Assembly (NCBI RefSeq): GCF_007097155.1
Contig: NZ_VJWA01000002.1
Coordinates: 62,001-126,000 of the forward strand
DNA: 64,000 nucleotides
Direction: 5' to 3'
Source: Glacieibacterium frigidum
Lineage (GTDB): Bacteria > Pseudomonadota > Alphaproteobacteria > Sphingomonadales > Sphingomonadaceae
The notes below the pieces were generated by a model. The model searched no databases. It worked only from the letters and a program-made list of their open reading frames with translations, and had not been told where the DNA came from. Positions 39,009-47,446 of the stretch are shown piece by piece; the stretch's first letter is position 1; every line of letters begins with the position of its first letter. Made by a program: the position numbers and the translations under genes.

Positions 39009-39536
39009 TCAGTCGCGGGCGTAGGTCAGGTCGTCGCGGCCCTTGGCACCCATCACCATGTCGGGGTGAGCGGTGTCGAACAGTCCCATGCACCAGGTTT
39101 CGGCCGACGGCTGGTCGCGGTTCCAGTCGAACACCGCGCGCCGGTGCAGGATGCGCCACTCCCCGCCGCGCCGCACGAACTTGTCGAAGCTGCGCGCGCC
39201 GGTCAGCGTGTCCCACGGCTCGCCGTCCTTGGGGAAGCGCGCGAAGGTCAGGATATAGCTCTCGACCCACGCGGTGTCGGCGCCGTCGAAGTCGATATGC
39301 ACGTTGCCGATGAAGTGCTGCATCGTCGGCTTGTTCGCGAGCATTCGCGCCGCCGCTCCCCGCAGATAGGGCACTGCCGGGCCATTGTACGCCGGGCCGT
39401 GCACCTCGATCGCATCCTCCCAGTAGCAGCCGAGCAGCAGCGCTTCGTCGCCGCGGTCGATGCCGCGGGCATAGCGCATCATGACGTCGTGGATGTCCTG
39501 CCGCGCCAGCATCGTCTCGACCGTGTTGGCATGCAT
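39009..39536 (-). CDS. NTF2-like/SnoaL-like protein
   Basis: The 175-residue protein has the SnoaL_4/ring-hydroxylating-beta-like NTF2 fold: MMRYARGIDRGDEALLLGCYWEDAIEVHGP, ... VESYILTFARF ... GGEWRILHRRAVFDWNRDQPS. This family includes isomerases, dehydratases and epoxide hydrolases; the His and Asp in this last motif and the preceding RYARGIDRGD match sphingomonad catabolic members. Its ATG overlaps the stop of the upstream SDR gene by 1 bp (TAATG), so they are coupled. It is the last gene of the leftward run. Confidence 0.83.
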   Translation of the reverse strand: MHANTVETMLARQDIHDVMMRYARGIDRGDEALLLGCYWEDAIEVHGPAYNGPAVPYLRGAAARMLANKPTMQHFIGNVHIDFDGADTAWVESYILTFARFPKDGEPWDTLTGARSFDKFVRRGGEWRILHRRAVFDWNRDQPSAETWCMGLFDTAHPDMVMGAKGRDDLTYARD

Positions 39537-40282
39537 TACTTCGCGACCCGGTTGAGCGCGGCGGCCATCGCCTTCTTGAGCGTCGCCGGATCGCGCGCCA
39601 GGAAGGCGCGGACCGAGACCGAGTGCGGGTCGGTGTCGTGCTCGTCGATATTGTGCGTGACCGCGGTCAGCCCGGCCTTGCCGATGGTACGCGGCGAGGA
39701 TTTCTCCTGCCACGTCACGTGCGCCGCCATGCGCGTGTCGACCGACCCGACGATCAGCGCGTGGACGGTCGTGCCCTGCGGCGCGAGTTCGGCACGCAGG
39801 CAGTCGCTGGCGGCGCGCATCGCGAACTTCGACGGGCTGTAGCCGCCCATGTTGGGGACCGCGACGATGCCGCCCGCCGACAGCACGTTGACCACCGCGC
39901 CGCCGCCGTTCGCCTTCAGGATCGGGGCAAAGGCGCGGATCATCGCGACGGGTCCGAGGTAGTTGGTCTCGATCTCCTGCCGCATCGCGCCGTCGTCGGG
40001 CGCGCCGAGCAGTGTCGTGTTCACGAAGGCCCCGGCGTTGTTGATCAACAGGTCGACGTCGGTCGCCTGCGCCGCTGCCGCCGCGACCTGGTCGGGCTTG
40101 GTCACGTCGAGCTCGATGCCGACGAGGCGCGGGTTGGCAGCCGCGGCAGCCTCTGCATCGGCGAGGGTGCGCGCCGCGACATAGATCTTCTCAGCCCCCG
40201 CCTCGAGCAGTTCCTCGACGAAGCCTTGCCCGATACCGCGGTTTCCCCCGGTCACCAGCGCGGTGCAGCCCTCGATCTTCAT
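39536..40282 (-). CDS. Short-chain dehydrogenase/reductase
   Basis: The 248-residue SDR has the nucleotide-binding motif TGGNRGIGQG, NNAG (LLINNAGAFVN), the catalytic Ser (VVNVLSAGG) and YSPSKFA (Tyr-x-x-x-Lys). It would oxidise or reduce an alcohol/ketone with NAD(P). The C-terminal part (HVTWQEKSSPRTI ... VRAFLARDPATLKKAMAAAL) is typical of classical SDRs of unknown substrate. Its start overlaps the upstream SDR by 4 bp. Confidence 0.9.
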   Translation of the reverse strand: MKIEGCTALVTGGNRGIGQGFVEELLEAGAEKIYVAARTLADAEAAAAANPRLVGIELDVTKPDQVAAAAAQATDVDLLINNAGAFVNTTLLGAPDDGAMRQEIETNYLGPVAMIRAFAPILKANGGGAVVNVLSAGGIVAVPNMGGYSPSKFAMRAASDCLRAELAPQGTTVHALIVGSVDTRMAAHVTWQEKSSPRTIGKAGLTAVTHNIDEHDTDPHSVSVRAFLARDPATLKKAMAAALNRVAK

Positions 40283-41145
40283 GTCGCTCCCCTTGTTGTC
40301 TCGTCGTAGAAATCGGCGAAGGCAGCTTCGCCGCCAAGATACGATCTGGCCTCGGGCATCGCCGCCAATTCATCGGCGCGCGCCGCTATTTCGGCCGCCG
40401 GCGCGGCGCGGCTCTCCATCGCGCGCGCGGCCCGCACATGGCCGGCGCCCGCCACCCAGATTTCGCCGGTGCGGTCGGTCGCGGGATCGCACAACCACGT
40501 CAGCGCGGCGGCGGCTCCCTCGGGCGCCAGCCGCGGATCGGCGGCGCGGCCGGGCTGCGCGGTCATGTTGGTCGCGGCATAAGGCGCGATGACGTTGACC
40601 CGAACGGACGTGCGGCGAAGCTCGTCGGCGAGGCTCAACGCCCAGCCGTTGACCGCGCCCTTCGACGCCGCATAGGCCGCGCGCCCGCGCACCCCGTGCA
40701 GGCCGCCTGTCGACGAGACGAAGACGATGCGCCCCGCGGGACTCGCCAGCAGATGCGGCAGCGCCGCCTCGACCAGGCGGACGTTGGCGAAGAAGTTGGT
40801 CGCCATGACCTCGGCGACCCCGGTGTCGCCCGTGCCGACCTTCATCGGCGGCCCGGCGATCCCGGCGTTAAGTACGAGAACGTCGAGCCGCCCGAACGCC
40901 GCGAGCGCGGCCCCGACCAGCGCGTCGGCAGCCCCCTCGGCATCGACGGCATGACCGTCGACTACGGCGACCCCGCCCCGCGCCTCGATCCGTTCGATGA
41001 TCGCGAGCGCCGAATGCGGTCGGTCGGAATGCATGCGATTATTGACGACGACGGCGACCCCGGCCGCGGCCAGCGCCTCGGCGAAGGCGGCACCCAGTCC
41101 GTTACCGGCCCCGGTGACGATCGCGGCGCGGCTTGGGCTCGTCAT
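40279..41145 (-). CDS. Short-chain dehydrogenase/reductase (HSD17B4-like)
   Basis: The 288-residue SDR has TGAGNGLGAAFAEALAAAG, the NNR insert after beta-2, VLNAGIAG, catalytic Ser (VFVSSTGG) and YAASKGA. Overall layout resembles the 3-hydroxyacyl-CoA dehydrogenase part of multifunctional enzyme type 2 and related bacterial SDRs, so a beta-oxidation-like step is plausible. It carries a C-terminal extension of about 60 residues (EIWVAGAGHVRAARAM ... YLGGEAAFADFYDET). It is followed by ATGA-overlap coupling to the second SDR. Confidence 0.88.
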   Translation of the reverse strand: MTSPSRAAIVTGAGNGLGAAFAEALAAAGVAVVVNNRMHSDRPHSALAIIERIEARGGVAVVDGHAVDAEGAADALVGAALAAFGRLDVLVLNAGIAGPPMKVGTGDTGVAEVMATNFFANVRLVEAALPHLLASPAGRIVFVSSTGGLHGVRGRAAYAASKGAVNGWALSLADELRRTSVRVNVIAPYAATNMTAQPGRAADPRLAPEGAAAALTWLCDPATDRTGEIWVAGAGHVRAARAMESRAAPAAEIAARADELAAMPEARSYLGGEAAFADFYDETTRGAT

Positions 41146-41182
41146 CGTCGAAATCTAGCCGGGTCGGTATGACAATGAAAGC

Positions 41183-42133
41183 CTAAACCGCGATCAGTTC
41201 GGGGACCGGCACGCGCTCGTGGATGGTGAAGCTGACGTCCTGCGGCTCGACCGTCTGGCGGCACTCCGAACACACGACCTGCGCGTCGAGGCGCGCCCCG
41301 CACACCTTGTGCGACAGCACCAGCGGCGGCCCCTCCGGTGACACGTAATATTTGTCGCCCCAGCGCAGCAGCATCAGCAGGACGGGGTAATATTCGACCC
41401 CCTTTCGCGTCAGGCGATACTCCTGCCGTGGCGGCGCGGTCGCGTAGATGCGCTGGCGGATGACGCCGACCGACTGCAGCCATTGCAGCCGCTCCGCCAG
41501 GATATTGGTGGCGATCGCGGTGTCGGCGCGGATCTCGTCGAAGCGCGTCACGCCGGTGAAGATCGACCGCATGATCAGGCTGGACCAGCGGTCGCCCATC
41601 AGTTGCGCCGCCTGGTCGAACAGCGAGGTCGCGCCGCCGCTCGATTCGCGCTGCTGCCGCCGCCGGCTGTACAGCGGCGCCATCCAGCCCACCCCCGGGC
41701 CTTCGGCCCAGTCGACCTGCGTCGCATCGATCGTCGCCCGGCAAGCGCCGCACGCGGGTTCGGGCACAAAGCGCTTGCCGCACGGCTTGTGAGTCAGCTC
41801 GACCGCGATCTTGCTGGTGTCGCCGCCCCACTTCAGCTCCCACGCCAGCATCATCAGCGACGTCCAGTAAACGTCGCGCCCCTTCTCGGTCAGGACATAG
41901 GCGAAGCGCGGCGGCGCCTCGCAATAGGGCCGCTTCTCGAACAGTCCGGCTACGACGAGGCGCTTCAGCCGATCCGACAGCAGCGCCTTGAGCAGGCCGG
42001 TGCGGGTGCGCAGTTCCTCGAAGCGCCGCGCGCCGAGCCAGCTCGCCTCGAGGATCAGCAGCGTCGGCGTATCCCCGACGATCTCGAGAGCGCGCCAGAT
42101 CGAGCAGGTCCGGATCAGATTCTGTGGTTGCAT
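41183..42133 (-). CDS. Tandem-domain HxlR family regulator
   Basis: The 316-residue protein contains two HxlR-type winged helices: residues about 8-100 (CSIWRALEIVGDTPTLLILEAS ... LSDRLKRLVVAGLFEK) and about 168-260 (AAQLMGDRWSSLIMRSIFTGVTRFDEIRADTAIATNILAERLQWL). Each is followed by a Cys-containing segment (KPCGKRF...CGACRATID and KVCGARL...CSECRQTV) that looks like a small zinc-ribbon. Normal HxlR proteins are about 110-130 residues and act as dimers, so this looks like a fused dimer. It sits inside the leftward catabolic run and probably regulates it. Confidence 0.88.
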   Translation of the reverse strand: MQPQNLIRTCSIWRALEIVGDTPTLLILEASWLGARRFEELRTRTGLLKALLSDRLKRLVVAGLFEKRPYCEAPPRFAYVLTEKGRDVYWTSLMMLAWELKWGGDTSKIAVELTHKPCGKRFVPEPACGACRATIDATQVDWAEGPGVGWMAPLYSRRRQQRESSGGATSLFDQAAQLMGDRWSSLIMRSIFTGVTRFDEIRADTAIATNILAERLQWLQSVGVIRQRIYATAPPRQEYRLTRKGVEYYPVLLMLLRWGDKYYVSPEGPPLVLSHKVCGARLDAQVVCSECRQTVEPQDVSFTIHERVPVPELIAV

Positions 42134-42154
42134 GTGCGCTGCAGCATAGGCCGC

Positions 42155-43465
42155 TCAGATCGTAATGGTAGATGCTCCGTGCCCGGCCTCGGCGCGCGCG
42201 GCGTGGCGGGCGGCGATGAAGAACATGACCGCGCCGACCGCATAGCCCGCGGGCGCGACGATCGCCATCGCATAGCGGATGCCGTCGCCGCCGGGGAACA
42301 GCCAGTCGCCCAAGCCAGCGGTGACGCTGGGGCCGAAGCCGATGCCGACGAGGTTGATGACGAAGACGTACACCGCCGCGACGGTGGCGCGCATGTTGCC
42401 CGGCGACAGCTGCTGCAGCACCGCCGGTGCCGCGCTGACCACGCCCGCGGCAGCCGAGAAAAAGGCGACGAAGCCGATCGCCATCAGCCACAGTGAGTCG
42501 ACCAGCGGGAACGCCAGGCCCGCCGTCGTCGCGATCCCCGTCGCCCAGCCGCAGAAGCGCATCCGAGCAGCCGGCGTACCGCCGCCGATCCGGTCCATCG
42601 CCGCGCCGTAGCCGATCATGCCGATCAGCCCGCCCGCGATCAGCACGCTGCCCGACAGATAGCCAGCCTGTGCCAGCGGCAACTCGAACCCCCGCCGCAG
42701 CATCGCGGGCAGCCACGATACCGTACCGAGCACCGCGAGGTTGACCGCCGCGACGCCCAGGAACACCGACCAGAAGAACCCGGCATGGCGCTTCAGATGC
42801 CCCGATACCTCGGAGATCGCCGCCGCCGCCGGGCGCTGCCCGCTGCTGTGGCGCGGGTCGGGGATGAACAGGAAGACGAGCGCCACCACCAGCCCCGGCA
42901 GCCCGGCGATGATGAACGCCGCCTGCCACGGCCGCACCGTGCCGAACAGCGGCAGGGTCAGCGTCTCGGCACCGGCGACCATCGACACCACCGCGCCGCC
43001 GATCATCAGCGCCAGCCCCGCGCCGACCGCCGAGCCCAGGCCGAAAACGCCCATCGCCAGCCCCAGCTTGCGCCGGTCGAAGCTGTCGGAGATGATCGAA
43101 TAGGCGGCGGGCGACAGCACCGCCTCGCCCACGCCGACACCCATGCGCGCGATGAACAGCCCGGCGAAGCTCGACACCAGCCCGCAGGCGATGGTCATCG
43201 CGCTCCACACCGCGATGCCGGCCGCGACGGCGCGGGGCCGGTGGACGCGGTCGACGAGCCGCCCGAGCGGGATCGCCGCAATCGTGAAGAACGCCGCGAA
43301 CGCCAGGCCCTGCAGCAGGCTGACCTCGGTATCGCTGATCTTCAGGTCGGCCTTGATGCCGTCGACCAACAGCCCGATGATCATCCGGTCGACGAACGAG
43401 ACGATATACGCGACGAACAGCGCCGCGACGATACCCCACGCCACCAGCGGCCGTGGCTGCGTCAC
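42155..43465 (-). CDS. MFS transporter
   Basis: The protein has about 436 residues and 12 predicted helices with the MFS loop 2-3 motif (GRLVDRVHRPRAVAAGIAVWSAM) and the sugar-phosphate/aromatic-acid-type opening FVAYIVSFVDRMIIGLLVDGIKADLKISDTEVSLLQGLAFAAFF. This spinster/hexuronate-like type is frequent in sphingomonad aromatic clusters. The start is uncertain: GTG 43465 is the best standard codon; a better ribosome binding site (AAGGGGG) sits about 50 bp upstream over the end of the NTF2-like gene but without an ATG/GTG/TTG nearby. Confidence 0.85.
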   Translation of the reverse strand: MTQPRPLVAWGIVAALFVAYIVSFVDRMIIGLLVDGIKADLKISDTEVSLLQGLAFAAFFTIAAIPLGRLVDRVHRPRAVAAGIAVWSAMTIACGLVSSFAGLFIARMGVGVGEAVLSPAAYSIISDSFDRRKLGLAMGVFGLGSAVGAGLALMIGGAVVSMVAGAETLTLPLFGTVRPWQAAFIIAGLPGLVVALVFLFIPDPRHSSGQRPAAAAISEVSGHLKRHAGFFWSVFLGVAAVNLAVLGTVSWLPAMLRRGFELPLAQAGYLSGSVLIAGGLIGMIGYGAAMDRIGGGTPAARMRFCGWATGIATTAGLAFPLVDSLWLMAIGFVAFFSAAAGVVSAAPAVLQQLSPGNMRATVAAVYVFVINLVGIGFGPSVTAGLGDWLFPGGDGIRYAMAIVAPAGYAVGAVMFFIAARHAARAEAGHGASTITI

Positions 43466-43500
43466 CGCCTGCGGCGGGGCGCCCGTGGCGGCGGCGACGG

Positions 43501-43986
43501 TCAGAAGTCCCCCTTGACGCCCATCGCCTCGAGCAGCTCCTTGCGGTCGTAATATTCGCGCCACTCGGCGACCTTGCCGTCGCGAATCTCGAGAACGCCG
43601 ACCACCGGCACCGACCCCTTGTGTCCCTTGAAGGTGAAGCTGTCGGTGCGCTCCAGGAACACCGTGTTGCCCGTCACCGCGATGGTGCGCGGCGTGATCT
43701 TCATGTGGCTGGCGTTGTCGACCAGGAACTTCATGCGCGGGCGGATCGCCTCGCGGCCCTTGATCGGCGCGATCATCATCGAGTGGAGCACGCCGTCCTC
43801 GGTGAACATGTCGGCGATCTTGTCGCCGTCGCGCGCATCCCACGCGGCGATCATTTCCATCACGACGGCGACATTCGGATCCTGTGCCACAGCGCTTTCC
43901 TTCGGTTTTGTGCTATCCTTGGCCGCGATGGCGGCGGGCAGCGCGACCAGCAGCGCCGCCGCGATCGTCCAGTGCTTCGAGATCAT
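43501..43986 (-). CDS. Secreted NTF2-like (limonene-epoxide-hydrolase-like) protein
   Basis: The 161-residue protein has a signal peptide (MISKHWTIAAALLVALPAAIAA) and an NTF2-like fold: VVMEMIAAWDARDGDKIADMFTEDGVLHSMM, IKGREAIRPRMKFLVD and VVGVLEIRDGKVAEWREYYDRKELLEAMG. The last phrase matches limonene-1,2-epoxide hydrolase-type proteins, including the Asp/Arg pair. The predicted export is unusual for a catabolic enzyme. It is the first gene of the leftward run and is divergent from the carotenoid oxygenase at 44130. Confidence 0.83.
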   Translation of the reverse strand: MISKHWTIAAALLVALPAAIAAKDSTKPKESAVAQDPNVAVVMEMIAAWDARDGDKIADMFTEDGVLHSMMIAPIKGREAIRPRMKFLVDNASHMKITPRTIAVTGNTVFLERTDSFTFKGHKGSVPVVGVLEIRDGKVAEWREYYDRKELLEAMGVKGDF

Positions 43987-44017
43987 CGCACGCGCTCCCC
44001 AAGTATCTTTATGAAAG

Positions 44018-44078
44018 CCGGTTGTGCAGCCGTATCGATGACGCGTCAACCGTGCTGCTGCCACGCTTGCGCAACCGG
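44018..44078. promoter_or_regulatory. Inverted repeat in divergent promoter region
   Basis: CCGGTTGTGC (44018-44027) and GCGCAACCGG (44069-44078) are inverted copies (9 of 10 positions) 41 bp apart, in the 143-bp gap between two divergent genes. The spacing suits two operator half-sites on the same face or a looping regulator such as the nearby HxlR protein. Confidence 0.4.
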
Positions 44079-44129
44079 ACCCTCTCCTTTACGTGTGCGT
44101 CAATCGCTGAACCGGTGAACATCGTGACC

Positions 44130-45632
44130 ATGCAAGTCGAGAAGCTTCCGCCGATCAAATCGACGCTCCAGCCGAGCAATCACCCCTATCTGACCGGCGC
44201 GTGGACGCCGTTGTTCGAGGAAGTGAACGCCGTCGACCTCGACGTCATCGAGGGGACAATCCCGACAGACATCGACGGCATCTATCTGCGCAATACCGAG
44301 AACCAGGTCCACCAGCCGCTCGGCCGCCACCACCCGTTCGACGGCGACGGCATGATCCACCAGATCAGCTTCAAGGACGGCGTCGCGACCTACCGCAACC
44401 GCTTCATCCGCACCCGCGGCTTCGAGGCCGAGCAGATCGCCGGGGCCGCGCTGTGGGGCGGGCTGATGGACGGGCCGAACGTCTCGAAGCGCCCCGGTTT
44501 CGGAGCGCACGGCGGGCTCAAGGACACCGCCTCGACCGACGTCGTCGTCCACGCCGGCAAGGCGATCGCCACCTTCTACCAGTGCGGCGAGGGCTATGTC
44601 CTCGACCCCGAGACGCTCGAGAGCGAGGGCGTCGCGCCCTGGGTGCCCTTGGACGGCATCTCGGCGCACCCCAAGGTCGACGAGGCGACCGGCGAGCTGA
44701 TGTTCTTCAACTATTCGAAGCACGCGCCCTACATGCACTACGGCGTCGTCGACGCGGCGGGCAAGCTGACCAACTATATCCCCGTGCCGCTGCCGGGGCC
44801 GCGCCTGCCGCACGACATGATCTTCAGCCAGAACTGGTCGATTCTCAACGACCTGCCGGTGTTCTGGGATCAGGAACTGCTGAAGAATCGCAACGTCCAC
44901 GCGGTGCGCCTGCACGAGGACGTCCCCGCCCGCTTCGCCCTCGTGCCGCGTCACGGCAGGACCGAGGACATTCGCTGGTTCGAGGCGGCACCGACCTATG
45001 TGCTGCATTTCTTGAACGCATACGAGGAAGGCGACGAGGTCGTCGTCGACGGCTATTTCCAGACCAACCCGACGCCCAAGCCCCTCGCCGACGCCGGCGC
45101 GCACGGGCACCTGATGGCCTATCTCGACCAGCACAGCATGGAAACGCGGCTGCACCGCTGGCGCTTCAACCTGGCGGACGGGACGACGAAGGAGGAGCGG
45201 CTCGACGACCGCACGGTCGAGTTCGGGATGATCAATCAGAAGTTCTCGGGGCGGAAATACCGCTACGTCTATTCGACGCTGGCCAAGCCCGGCTGGTTCC
45301 TGTTCGAAGGCTTCGTCAAGCACGACCTCGACACCGGCGAGGCGATCGAGGTCCGGCTGAACCAGGGCCGCTACGCCTCCGAAGCCCCTTTCGCACCGCG
45401 CATCGGCGCGACCGACGAGGACGACGGCTATATCGTCAGCTTCATCATCGACGAGAATCGCGGCACGTCGGAGTGCATCCTGATCGACGCCAAGCGCTTC
45501 GCCGACGGCCCGGTCTGCCGCATCGCCCTGCCCCACAAGATCTCCAGCGGCACCCACGCGCATTGGGTCGACCGCCCCGTGCTGGCGGCGGCGCGCGCGG
45601 CGAAGATCGCGGCCTTGCAGGCTGCGGCCTAG
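44130..45632 (+). CDS. Carotenoid/stilbene-cleaving oxygenase
   Basis: The 500-residue protein is a full carotenoid oxygenase without a signal peptide. It opens with the family stretch NPYLTGAWTPLFEE-like (HPYLTGAW), GIYLRNTENQ, HPFDGDGMIHQISF, and has iron-ligand His regions ISAHPKVDEATG, LPHDMIFSQNWSI, VLHFLNAYEEGD and the C-terminal SSGTHAHWV. This form resembles lignostilbene dioxygenases and apocarotenoid oxygenases, which split stilbenes or carotenoids into aldehydes. A start at GTG 44115 is possible. Confidence 0.9.
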   Translation: MQVEKLPPIKSTLQPSNHPYLTGAWTPLFEEVNAVDLDVIEGTIPTDIDGIYLRNTENQVHQPLGRHHPFDGDGMIHQISFKDGVATYRNRFIRTRGFEAEQIAGAALWGGLMDGPNVSKRPGFGAHGGLKDTASTDVVVHAGKAIATFYQCGEGYVLDPETLESEGVAPWVPLDGISAHPKVDEATGELMFFNYSKHAPYMHYGVVDAAGKLTNYIPVPLPGPRLPHDMIFSQNWSILNDLPVFWDQELLKNRNVHAVRLHEDVPARFALVPRHGRTEDIRWFEAAPTYVLHFLNAYEEGDEVVVDGYFQTNPTPKPLADAGAHGHLMAYLDQHSMETRLHRWRFNLADGTTKEERLDDRTVEFGMINQKFSGRKYRYVYSTLAKPGWFLFEGFVKHDLDTGEAIEVRLNQGRYASEAPFAPRIGATDEDDGYIVSFIIDENRGTSECILIDAKRFADGPVCRIALPHKISSGTHAHWVDRPVLAAARAAKIAALQAAA

Positions 45633-45642
45633 AACGGGCGTA

Positions 45643-46347
45643 CTATCGCGGGCGGGCGGGCAGCCAGCGTCGCGCCAGTCGTGATGCCCACGACATGGGC
45701 TGAGCCCCGGTGCCGGACGACAGGGTGAAGATCGCAGCAGGCCGCATGGCGCCGGTGTCGCCGTCGTAGGACGCCGCGTTGATGAAGAGCGTTCCGCCAA
45801 CCTGCCGACGGCCGGCACCCGCGTGGACATGGCCGAAGCAATGGACGCGCGGCGCGATGCGCTGCAACTCGCCGGCGAGGGCTTCGCAGCCCAGCGACCG
45901 GCCCCGGCTGGACGTGTCGAGAACGCCCCTCGGCGGGGTGTGAGTGATCAGGATGTCGATCCCGGACGGCACCCGCGCCCAGGCATCGGCGAGACTCGAC
46001 CGGTCGCGGTAGAAGGCATGGGTCCGCAGTTCCGGGACCCACGGCGCGCCGAAAATCCTGAGCCCGCGATACTCGACGATCTCGTCCATCACGAACTGCG
46101 CGTTCCGGAACGGCTGCGCGCCCCGCGTCAGTTCGGCCTCGAGCAGGCGATCGTGATTGCCGCCCGTGCAGAGGATGCGCTCGAACTTCTGCCGCCCGAA
46201 CCATTCGTCCATCGCCCGGACCTGTTGCGGCGCCCGGGTCGAGAGATTGAACATGTCGCCGCAATGGATCAGCAGATCGCCGGCGGGCAGGGCGATATCG
46301 TCATGCCGCCAGTGCGTATCGCTGATGACCGTGACGCGGGTTTGCAT
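45643..46347 (-). CDS. Metallophosphoesterase
   Basis: The 234-residue protein has the calcineurin-like signature in order: ISDTHW (D-x-H), LLIHCGDMFN (GD), CTGGNHDR (GNHD), THTPP (H) and CFGHVHAG (GHxH), which together bind two metal ions. It should hydrolyse phosphomonoesters or diesters; the substrate is unknown. The ATG at 46347 starts directly before the first motif strand. The longer reading frame extends another 76 codons through probable promoter DNA. Confidence 0.9.
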   Translation of the reverse strand: MQTRVTVISDTHWRHDDIALPAGDLLIHCGDMFNLSTRAPQQVRAMDEWFGRQKFERILCTGGNHDRLLEAELTRGAQPFRNAQFVMDEIVEYRGLRIFGAPWVPELRTHAFYRDRSSLADAWARVPSGIDILITHTPPRGVLDTSSRGRSLGCEALAGELQRIAPRVHCFGHVHAGAGRRQVGGTLFINAASYDGDTGAMRPAAIFTLSSGTGAQPMSWASRLARRWLPARPR

Positions 46348-46525
46348 GCGACGATCTACCAGCACACGCGAAGTTGTCGGGCAATGGGTACCCTCTGTCG
46401 TGTCGGCGACGGCGACGGCGATGACCATGCCGAATTCTCGATCGTTACTGGCGCAACGCCAGCCCAGGCCTTGTGGGTCTCGCACCGAGCCCTTACCCGT
46501 GTTCCTACAGCCGGGGGGATGACTG

Positions 46526-47446
46526 ATGAAGCCTGTGACTAAGCGCTTGGCGTGGGGGGCGTTGATCGCCGGCATCGGCGCAGCGCTGTTCGCCGCCTAT
46601 CCGTTCGCGATGTTCATGTACAGTTGGCAGACCAATGGGCCGCCCGCGCTGCATCGGCTGCCGGTTAGCGAGCCGACCGCGCAGATCCGCTACGGCTCGT
46701 CGCCGATGCAGGTCGCCGATCTGCGGATGCCCGCCGGCAAAGGGCCGTTTCCGCTGGCTGTCGTCTTTCATGGTGGCTGCTTCCTGACGAAGATCGACGA
46801 TAAGGGCGGAATCGCGCCGGTAGCCGACGCCCTCACTAAGCGCGGCATCGCCACGCTCAATGTCGAGTACCGGAAACTGGGCGATGCCGGAGCCGGCTGG
46901 CCGAACACCTACCTCGATATCGCCAAGGGTGCCGACATGGTCCGCGACATCGCCCGGAAATATCCGGTCGACCTCAGCCGCGTCTCGTTCGTCGGCCACT
47001 CGTCGGGGGCACATTTCGCGCTCTGGGCTGCGTCGCGGTCCCGGCTTCCCGCGGACAGCGAAATCAGGGGGGGCAATCCGTTCAAGCCGGCGGCGGTCAT
47101 CGTGATCGACGGGCCGGCCGCGCTGGCACCTTTCGTCGGGCGCGACAAGGAGGAGTGCAACGAACCCGTCATCGTGCCCTTGATCGGCGGTACTCCCGCG
47201 CAGTTTCCGCGTCGCTATGCCGAGGTCGATCCGGGCGCGCGGCTGCCACTCGGCATGCGGCAGGGCTTTGTCCCCGCCGCGCTGGCCGAGGGCATGACAG
47301 ACTATATCGCCAAGGCGAAGGCGACGGGCGATACGGTCGAAGTCTATACGCCCGCCAAACCCTATCACTTCCGCATCATCAATCCGGGAAGGCCGGAGGG
47401 TCAGCAGACGCTCAAGCTGATCGAGGGACTGACGACCGGTCGCTAA
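46526..47446 (+). CDS. Alpha/beta hydrolase with N-terminal membrane helix
   Basis: The 306-residue protein has an N-terminal transmembrane or signal anchor (LAWGALIAGIGAALFAAYPFAMFMY) and an alpha/beta hydrolase core: oxyanion-loop HGGC, nucleophile Ser in VGHSSGAHFALWA, and a C-terminal His in AKPYHFRIINP. It resembles BD-FAE/kynurenine formamidase-type esterases. The orientation would put the active domain in the periplasm. Its 3' end overlaps the convergent CoA ligase by 35 bp. Confidence 0.87.
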   Translation: MKPVTKRLAWGALIAGIGAALFAAYPFAMFMYSWQTNGPPALHRLPVSEPTAQIRYGSSPMQVADLRMPAGKGPFPLAVVFHGGCFLTKIDDKGGIAPVADALTKRGIATLNVEYRKLGDAGAGWPNTYLDIAKGADMVRDIARKYPVDLSRVSFVGHSSGAHFALWAASRSRLPADSEIRGGNPFKPAAVIVIDGPAALAPFVGRDKEECNEPVIVPLIGGTPAQFPRRYAEVDPGARLPLGMRQGFVPAALAEGMTDYIAKAKATGDTVEVYTPAKPYHFRIINPGRPEGQQTLKLIEGLTTGR

